A DNA stretch of 15,000 nucleotides, taken from contig CAJNDS010001406.1 in the NCBI GenBank assembly GCA_905221605.1, positions 1-15,000 of the forward strand. Reading direction: 5' to 3'. Shown here one piece after another: positions 12,901 to 15,000 of this stretch. The notes under the pieces were generated by a model. The model made no database searches and was not told the origin of the DNA. It saw only the letters and a list, made by a program, of their open reading frames with translations. Source of the DNA: Symbiodinium natans (taxonomy: Eukaryota > Sar > Dinophyceae > Suessiales > Symbiodiniaceae). The translations under genes were made by a program, and so were the position numbers. The number at the start of each line of letters is the position of its first letter. Position 1 is the first letter of the stretch.

Positions 12901-14625
12901 GTTCAGGGTTTCCGGCAAAAAGGGTTTAGGGTTTAGGGTTTAGGGTTCAGGGTTTCCGGCAAAAAGGGTTTAGGGTTGAGGGTTTAGGGGCTTAGGGAGG
13001 GTCATGAGAGGTTTGTGGGTGGGAGGGTGAAAGAACCCTCTGCAGTGTTGGCAACAAAAGCCCGTGAACTCTCGAGAGTTTAGGAGGGTCAAGCATCTGG
13101 TCACGCCCAGAGATCTTGCTTGAATACGATGAAGGTTTAGGGTTTAGGGTTTAGGGTTTATGGTTCAGGGTTTAGGGTTTACGGTTCAGGGTTTAGGGTT
13201 TTTACGTTGTATATACGTACGGTTGAGGGTGTAGGAAGGGATTCTGCATGGAAAAAGGGTTTTAGGGTTGAGGGTAGAGGCCTCTAAGGCCCAAACCCTA
13301 TCCCCTCTTCCTACCCAGCCTTTCATGGGAAAGACCTCCATGTGAGAGTGGATGGGAAGGATCGAAAGTGGTCTAGTAATTGCTTAAGACCCCCAAACAC
13401 TGTAAAATATTCTTCCTGATAAGGGAAATGTGGATCATTTTTTATTCTTTTGGTTCTTAAGCAAATAGTAGTGGTGGGGGTTTTCTTGGGCTGGCGATGG
13501 AAACCCACCATAAACCCCTCCAAAGAAGCCCTAAATCCAACCCTCAAGCCGCTGTGGCGTTGTTTAGGGTGGCCCTAAACCCTAAACCCTAAACCCTAAA
13601 CCCTAAACCCTAAACCCTAAACCCTAAACCCTAAACCCTAAACCCTAAACCCTAAACCCCAAACCCTACACCCTAAACTCTAAACCCTAAACCCTAAACC
13701 CTCACCCCAAAAGCCAAGGCTCGTCCTGGGGAACTTACTTCAGGATTTCATCTCCGACCCTGCCGGCAACCTCGAGGATGGAGTGTAGAGTCTAGGATTA
13801 GGGTCTGAGGGTCTTAGGGTCTAGGGGTCTTAGGGTCTAGGGTTTAGGGTTTAGGGTTTAGGGTTTAGGGTTTAGGGTGTAAGGTGTACGGTTTAGGGTT
13901 TAGGGTTTAGGGTTCAGGGTTCAGGGTTTAGGGTTTGGGGCGTGGGGTTTGAGGTCTAGGTCAACCCCAGAATATCCCTGGAGTGCACAGCACCCAGAGA
14001 ATCCCGCGAATATCCCTGGAGCTGCTAAGCCCATTCGATCCCTTCAGCGCGCAGCAAATGGCTTACATGTCGTGTGGGGATGTTGGAAGCACACGGAGAT
14101 GAAAGGAGGCTTTTGGGTTCTTGATGGTTTAAACGGCTTTGGGGTTTAGGGTTTAGGGTTTCTGAGGAGGCTTTGTCTTGACTACTTGAGTAAACACCAC
14201 CGGCCGAGCAACTTAGAAAACACTCAAAGCCTGGATGTTGCTTGGCTTAGGGCTTAGGGATTGGGGTTTAGGGTATCTGGCGCTGGCAGTCATCCCTAAA
14301 CCCGAAACCCTAAACCGCAAACCCCAAACCCGAAACCCTAAACCCTAAACCCCAAACCCGAAACCCTAAACCCTAAACCCCAAACCCTAAACCCTAAACC
14401 CCAAAACCCTAAACCCTAAACCCTAAACCCTAAACCCTAAACCCTAAACCCTAAACCCTAAACCCTAAACCCTAAACCCTAAACCCTAAACCCTATGCCT
14501 GGCTACGCACATATCGAAGCCCTGCCGTGTGCATCCCATTGCAGTGCCCTCAGACTGGCCAGGATCGAATCTGGATCTGGGAACGCTACGGCACCGCCTA
14601 CCGCGCCATGTATACTCTGTTCGAG
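6590..14625 (+). CDS. Voltage-gated cation channel domain, split gene (12 exons, S1 to pore helix; partial)
   Basis: This is the gene-level entry; each exon is listed separately. The exons are 6590-6646, 7489-7513, 7860-7905, 8663-8712, 9638-9692, 10013-10076, 10858-10907, 11143-11185, 11861-11917, 12702-12785, 13719-13776 and 14563-14625. They total 652 nt and join in one frame into 217 codons. Seen directly: hydrophobic S1, S2, S3 and S5, an S4 with a basic residue every third position, and a pore-helix motif ERYGTAYRAMYTLFE. Known of the family: six-transmembrane voltage-gated Na/Ca-type channels are plasma-membrane or organelle-membrane pores in which S4 senses voltage and S5-P-S6 forms the pore. 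Inferred: cation conduction. Ion selectivity cannot be called because the filter and S6 are absent. There may be an N-terminal extension or further domains outside the window. A pseudogene is not excluded, but no exon carries an in-frame stop and all phases fit. Confidence 0.82.
6652..7034 (+). repeat. Intron 1 donor-side TTTAGGG array
   Basis: About fourteen perfect units (to 6746), a block of TTGAGGG units (about 6748-6788), then progressively diverged units. It starts within six bases of the exon 1 donor. Confidence 0.97.
7058..7100. repeat. Perfect hairpin at the intron 1 centre
   Basis: The arms CGGGTGTAAC (7058-7067) and GTTACACCCG (7091-7100) are perfect complements with a 23-base loop. 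It lies exactly between the G-rich and C-rich arrays of intron 1, so the whole 6652-7242 segment is one nested inverted repeat. Confidence 0.85.
7111..7242 (+). repeat. Intron 1 acceptor-side CCCTAAA array
   Basis: About seventeen units with CCCTGAA variants. Decayed units continue at 7365-7420. Confidence 0.96.
7489..7513 (+). CDS. Channel exon 2: first half of S1
   Basis: The acceptor AG is at 7487-7488 with G after it, and a pyrimidine tract lies at about 7464-7475. The exon reads TIVLSAIL and then meets a GA donor (GAACCT, 7514), which joins in phase 0 to exon 3 and continues the S1 helix. A GT donor at 7533 would give a longer exon (adding EPEFIL) but the wrong phase for exon 3. This 25-nt exon rests on phase and hydrophobicity only. 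Confidence 0.5.
7537..7562 (+). repeat. Intron 2 donor-side TTTAGGG array
   Basis: Three units 23 bases past the exon 2 donor. Confidence 0.9.
7582..7652 (+). repeat. Poly-C tract in intron 2
   Basis: 34 uninterrupted C, then C runs broken by single T or G to 7652. It could form i-motif or quadruplex structure, or be partly a sequencing artefact. The minus-strand poly-Gly frame over it is not a gene. Confidence 0.9.
7770..7826 (+). repeat. Intron 2 acceptor-side CCCTAAA-like units
   Basis: Sparse, diverged units (ACCCTAAACCCTCCTAAAACC-like), about 34-90 bases before the exon 3 acceptor. Confidence 0.7.
7860..7905 (+). CDS. Channel exon 3: second half of S1
   Basis: The acceptor AG is at 7858-7859, followed by G. 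The exon reads VLLNSVVMMVELELE plus one base. A small hydrophobic stretch with a central Asn, running into acidic residues, is typical of the outer end of S1 in this channel family. The donor is GT (GTGCCG, 7906), phase 1, and with the first two bases of exon 4 it makes Gly. Confidence 0.75.
7914..8010 (+). repeat. Intron 3 donor-side decayed repeat (TTTTAGCC units)
   Basis: GGGTTTTGGTGTTTTGGG followed by several TTTTAGCC units. It is a diverged relative of the G-rich heptamer rather than a clean array. Confidence 0.6.
8114..8214. mobile_element. 101-bp foldback element
   Basis: About 21-base ends (GGGGGTTTGCGAAAATAGGGG and its complement near 8194-8214, three mismatches) enclose two GGATCC sites. 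It shares AAAATAAGGATCC with the 5252-5355 element and its arms with the 9110-9216 element. A further half-arm lies at 8273-8291. Confidence 0.65.
8216..8272 (+). repeat. Intron 3 CCCTAAA array (first block)
   Basis: About seven units, directly after the foldback element. Confidence 0.9.
8402..8645 (+). repeat. Intron 3 acceptor-side CCCTAAA array
   Basis: A CCCCAAA-rich half (8402-8540), then about fifteen perfect CCCTAAA units (8541-8643), ending about 17 bases before the exon 4 acceptor. Confidence 0.97.
8663..8712 (+). CDS. Channel exon 4: S1-S2 extracellular loop
   Basis: The acceptor AG is at 8661-8662 with G after it. The exon reads AALGSGLGLGESMSYE after the split Gly. The donor is GC (GCACCC, 8713), phase 0, which matches the phase-0 start of exon 5. 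The sequence itself is not diagnostic; the call rests on phase agreement on both sides and on its place between a CCCTAAA array (ending about 8645) and a TTTAGGG array (from 8736). Confidence 0.55.
8736..8861 (+). repeat. Intron 4 donor-side TTTAGGG array
   Basis: About eighteen units with recurrent TGTAGGG variants. It starts 24 bases past the exon 4 donor. More units lie at 8914-8965. Confidence 0.97.
9110..9216. mobile_element. 107-bp foldback element in intron 4
   Basis: The 28-base arms 9116-9143 and 9181-9208 match at 22 positions, and the complement extends outward through CGATAC/GTATCG with a two-base offset. It has the same arm family as 8114-8214 (GGGGG-TT-CGAAA-TAGGG). An open + frame crosses it by chance. 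Confidence 0.65.
9217..9522. other. Intron 4 interior, no gene
   Basis: Unique-looking sequence; overlapping open frames on both strands show no domain or phase link to the channel exons. Confidence 0.6.
9523..9620 (+). repeat. Intron 4 acceptor-side CCCTAAA array
   Basis: AAACCGT and CCCCAAA variants, then perfect units, ending about 16 bases before the exon 5 acceptor. Confidence 0.95.
9638..9692 (+). CDS. Channel exon 5: start of S2
   Basis: The acceptor AG is at 9636-9637 with G after it. The exon reads DVAEPFRAVHRFFVFAFL plus one base. The pattern F-x-x-(I/V)-x-R-F-F-x-x-x-F is the usual entry to S2 in voltage-gated channels, just before the conserved acidic residue supplied by exon 6. 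The donor is GT (GTCCGG, 9693). Confidence 0.8.
9729..9768 (+). repeat. Intron 5 donor-side TTTAGGG array
   Basis: About five units starting 36 bases past the exon 5 donor. Confidence 0.92.
9768..9845 (+). repeat. GTACTT-family element, copy D
   Basis: GGTACTGATTGAGCCAAT, then ATAACTGTACTTATAACT and AAGGGGCTTATAAGTAG, in the same order as copy B. It is fused to the end of a TTTAGGG array. Confidence 0.65.
9882..9914 (+). repeat. (GT)n microsatellite
   Basis: About sixteen GT units. Just upstream, a small perfect hairpin (CAAGAAGG at 9855-9862 with CCTTCTTG at 9868-9875) is present. Confidence 0.95.
9924..9972 (+). repeat. Intron 5 acceptor-side CCCTAAA array
   Basis: About six units with CCCTGAA and CCCCAAA variants, 40 bases before the exon 6 acceptor. 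Confidence 0.94.
10013..10076 (+). CDS. Channel exon 6: end of S2 with the E-L-x-x-R motif
   Basis: The acceptor AG is at 10011-10012 with G after it. The exon reads ELLVRLVVIQWSFFKD followed by VAIL. E-L-x-x-R is the hallmark of the S2 intracellular end, where the acidic residue stabilises S4 charges. The chosen end uses a GT donor (GTGCAG, 10077) and leaves two bases, fitting exon 7. A GA donor at 10068 has the same phase and would remove three residues; transcript data would decide. Confidence 0.8.
10098..10143 (+). repeat. Intron 6 donor-side TTTAGGG array
   Basis: Five perfect units and two TTGAGGG, starting about 21 bases past the exon 6 donor. Confidence 0.95.
10442..10617 (+). repeat. 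(TA)n, (TATG)n and (CATA)n compound microsatellite in intron 6
   Basis: (TA)n at 10443-10460, about 24 TATG units to about 10565, then (CATA)n and (AC)n to 10613. The TATG and CATA parts are complementary. Tyr/Cys/Met/Val-repeat frames here on both strands are not genes. Confidence 0.95.
10731..10836 (+). repeat. Intron 6 acceptor-side CCCTAAA array
   Basis: Two blocks, the second (10768-10836) nearly perfect with CCCTAAG variants, ending about 20 bases before the exon 7 acceptor. Confidence 0.95.
10858..10907 (+). CDS. Channel exon 7: S3
   Basis: The acceptor AG is at 10856-10857 with G after it. The exon reads NWFDILLVILGLLEIT plus one base. N-W-F-D followed by an aliphatic helix is a strong S3 signature; the Asp is the conserved S3 countercharge. 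The donor is GC (GCGGGA, 10908), phase 1. A GT donor two bases earlier (10906) would break the frame with exon 8. Confidence 0.88.
10908..11142 (+). other. Intron 7, short and without heptamer arrays
   Basis: 235 nt, GC donor to AG-G acceptor. It has only one GGGGGCTTAGGG-like word (about 10953). It interrupts the S3-S4 region. The open frames over it on both strands are not supported. Confidence 0.7.
11143..11185 (+). CDS. Channel exon 8: start of S4 voltage sensor
   Basis: The acceptor AG is at 11141-11142 with G after it. After the split Trp the exon reads DVKNILMMRLMRT plus two bases. N-(L/I)-x-x-x-R is the usual start of S4. The donor is GC (GCGTCT, 11186), phase 2, and joining to exon 9 restores Val-Lys and keeps the three-residue spacing of basic residues exact. 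Reading on past this donor would give R-L-G and lose that register. Confidence 0.83.
11340..11582 (+). repeat. Intron 8 donor-side TTTAGGG arrays
   Basis: Two blocks, 11340-11420 (with GTCTAGGG variants) and 11516-11582. They start 154 bases past the exon 8 donor, further than in other introns. Confidence 0.95.
11583..11763. other. Intron 8 centre, trinucleotide-like, no gene
   Basis: A loose three-base texture (GCA, AAC, GAT, ATC triplets) like 3591-3783. A minus frame gives a hydrophobic Cys/Tyr-rich peptide without recognisable family. Confidence 0.4.
11764..11850 (+). repeat. Intron 8 acceptor-side CCCTAAA array
   Basis: About twelve units with CCCTGAA variants, ending nine bases before the exon 9 acceptor AG. 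Confidence 0.96.
11861..11917 (+). CDS. Channel exon 9: main S4 voltage sensor
   Basis: The acceptor AG is at 11859-11860 with G after it. The exon reads KAFRAVRMVRAFRLFRGL plus two bases. Basic residues fall at every third position through the exon, continuing two Arg from exon 8, so S4 carries eight in register (R, R, K, R, R, R, R, R). This is the clearest single piece of evidence in the window. The donor is GC (GCATCT, 11918), phase 2; with the G of exon 10 it makes Gln and the correct spacing to S5. Confidence 0.92.
12117..12150 (+). repeat. Intron 9 donor-side TTTAGGG units
   Basis: Two to three units and one TGTAGGG, about 200 bases past the exon 9 donor. A short CCCTAAA patch lies at 11944-11957. 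Confidence 0.85.
12446..12695 (+). repeat. Intron 9 acceptor-side CCCTAAA array
   Basis: One of the longest arrays, more than thirty units, ending a few bases before the pyrimidine tract and AG of exon 10. Confidence 0.97.
12702..12785 (+). CDS. Channel exon 10: S4-S5 linker and S5
   Basis: The acceptor AG is at 12700-12701 after a good pyrimidine tract (CCTCTCTTC), with G after it. The exon reads LLVKACYC and then FLPSLGWSMILLAVFMSIG. S-L-G-W-S-(M/L)-(I/V)-L-L is the characteristic start of S5 in this family. The donor is GT (GTGCCC, 12786), phase 2. The frame stays open to 12829, but the protein alignment favours stopping at the GT, since the sequence beyond it loses the S5 pattern. Confidence 0.92.
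12827..12990 (+). repeat. Intron 10 donor-side TTTAGGG array with 3 x 44-bp minisatellite
   Basis: Three 44-base units lie at 12834-12877, 12878-12921 and 12922-12965. The first two are identical; the third differs in its heptamer part. Each ends TTCAGGGTTTCCGGCAAAAA. Confidence 0.95.
13134..13282 (+). repeat. Intron 10 further TTTAGGG units
   Basis: About ten units to 13203 including TTTATGG and TTTACGG, then sparse TTGAGGG/TGTAGG units. Confidence 0.9.
13283..13571. other. Intron 10 interior, no gene
   Basis: AT-richer unique sequence; the minus open frame (13323-13547) has no recognisable domain. Confidence 0.6.
13572..13708 (+). repeat. Intron 10 acceptor-side CCCTAAA array
   Basis: About nineteen units, nearly perfect, ending about nine bases before the exon 11 acceptor AG. 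Confidence 0.97.
13719..13776 (+). CDS. Channel exon 11: end of S5 and pore turret
   Basis: The acceptor AG is at 13717-13718 with G after it. The exon reads LVLGNLLQDFISDPAGNLE. It continues S5 directly and enters the acidic turret. The chosen donor is GA (GATGGA, 13777), phase 0, giving N-L-E joined to D-R-I-W. A GT donor at 13783 keeps the frame but inserts Asp-Gly. The sequence AGGAT occurs at both the donor and the acceptor of this intron, so the exact cut is ambiguous. Confidence 0.88.
13788..13960 (+). repeat. Intron 11 donor-side TTTAGGG array
   Basis: GTCTAGGG/GTCTTAGGG variants grade into perfect units. It starts within 12 bases of the exon 11 donor. Confidence 0.96.
13970..14021 (+). 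repeat. 14-base direct repeat in intron 11
   Basis: GAATATCCCTGGAG occurs at 13970-13983 and 14008-14021. An open + frame crosses it, but no phase link to exons 11 and 12 exists. Confidence 0.75.
14139..14275 (+). repeat. Intron 11 minor TTTAGGG patches
   Basis: Short patches at 14139-14162 and 14247-14275, separated by unique sequence. Confidence 0.85.
14294..14494 (+). repeat. Intron 11 acceptor-side CCCTAAA array
   Basis: A CCCGAAA/CCCCAAA-rich half, then about thirteen perfect units, ending about 67 bases before the exon 12 acceptor. Confidence 0.97.
14563..14625 (+). CDS. Channel exon 12: pore helix
   Basis: The acceptor AG is at 14561-14562 with G after it. The exon reads DRIWIW and then ERYGTAYRAMYTLFE, 21 codons exactly. 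(Y/F)-G-x-x-x-R-(A/S)-(M/L)-(Y/F)-T-L-(F/Y)-E is the classic pore helix leading into the selectivity filter. The donor is GC (GCAAGC, 14626), phase 0. The expected filter (T-F-S-G-x-W-P-like) was not found in the remaining 375 bases, so the next exon probably lies outside the window. Confidence 0.93.
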
Positions 14626-15000
14626 GCAAGCCGAGCCAGGGCTCTGCAGCTTTGCCCTTCAGCTCTACTGTAAGGCTCGAACCAAGGGTTTGGCGGCTAC
14701 AAAGAGAAGAGGAGTTGTGCACAGTGCCTTCAATCACTGCGTTTCCAGGGTGGAGTTTCCCTAAAGTTTCGGGTGTGCTGGTTAGTTGTTCTGCCCGCTT
14801 TCTGTCGAAGCCCATTTTTCTCTTCTGAATCCTTGATTTTTCCTGAAGATGCGTACGACGGACGCCAACGTAGGCATAAAGAGATGCTACACGACATCAG
14901 CTCCGCCGCCATCAAGAAGCACGACCCTCTGCCTTTGCCTCTGCCTCTGCCTCTTCCTCTTCCTCTTGCTCTTGCTCTTTCTCCTTCTCCTTCTCTTCTC
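14626..15000. other. Start of intron 12; possible coding patch; pyrimidine tract
   Basis: No TTTAGGG array follows this donor within the window. A + frame at about 14850-14935 reads AYDGRQRRHKEMLHDISSAA and is followed by a CTCTGC/CTCTTC pyrimidine tract (14925-15000). It does not resemble a filter or S6, so I do not join it to the channel. Confidence 0.35.

Noticed and set aside
1640-14494. Concatenated telomere-capped minichromosomes
   Set aside because: Each C-array, island, G-array unit does look like a capped linear fragment, but the islands are consecutive exons of one gene in phase, and there are no direct G-to-C fusions.
1432-14494. A CRISPR array
   Set aside because: The units are contiguous 7-mers without spacers, and the setting is eukaryotic.
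14640-14790. A selectivity-filter exon (ITAFPGW at about 14731)
   Set aside because: It only loosely resembles the expected filter, has no AG-G acceptor in the right phase and is not followed by S6.
14490-14830. Longer open frames on both strands over the pore exon
   Set aside because: They are shadows. The register giving the pore-helix motif is a different + frame bounded by AG-G and GC.
1-15000. A chromosome-end telomere
   Set aside because: The heptamers occur as about forty short arrays in both orientations with unique DNA and exons between them, so they are interstitial.
1-15000. Eimeria-type coccidian genome
   Set aside because: Eimeria also carries dispersed telomere-like heptamers, but here CAG repeats are absent and the GC/GA donors with AG-G acceptors point to a dinoflagellate. 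The lineage is still inferred, not proven.

Overview
The window is eukaryotic nuclear DNA, most likely from a dinoflagellate (confidence about 0.7). The evidence is a protein gene cut into exons of 25-84 nt, acceptors that are always AG followed by G, donors that are GC and GA as well as GT, dispersed TTTAGGG/CCCTAAA heptamers (the telomere type of dinoflagellates, but also of coccidians, chromerids and plants), and a voltage-gated channel of a type that is abundant in dinoflagellates. There is no bacterial gene architecture. Most long open frames here are read-through of heptamer or microsatellite repeats.

Right half (about 6590-14625, + strand): twelve short exons can be chained in phase into 217 codons of a six-transmembrane voltage-gated cation channel domain. 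In order they give the pre-S1 linker, S1, the S1-S2 loop, S2, S3, an S4 with eight basic residues at every third position, S5, the turret and the pore helix. The selectivity filter and S6 are not found and should lie beyond 15000. No single open frame reveals this gene; the exons show only when the islands between the repeats are read one at a time.

The main discovery is the layout of the introns. In ten of the eleven complete introns, a G-rich TTTAGGG array or degenerate relative lies at or downstream of the donor, and a C-rich CCCTAAA array lies upstream of the acceptor. The two intron ends are therefore complementary and could pair, bringing the splice sites together. The exons occupy the short C-array to G-array gaps. 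The exception is the shortest intron (235 nt), which has no arrays.

Left half (1-6589): the same C-array, island, G-array geometry recurs at about 1.7, 3.4, 4.1, 5.0, 5.6 and 6.0 kb. Several islands read as plausible exons with AG-G acceptors, the best being 4082-4168. An island at 365-519 reads very convincingly as protein but is not flanked by arrays. These may be upstream exons of the channel gene or of neighbours; I cannot assign a function.

Other content: a dispersed GTACTTATAA-rich inverted-repeat family of about 80-180 bp, three foldback elements of about 101-107 bp, a 3 x 44-bp minisatellite, a (TATG)n/(CATA)n tract, a (GT)n tract, long poly-G and poly-C runs, and a pyrimidine-rich right edge.
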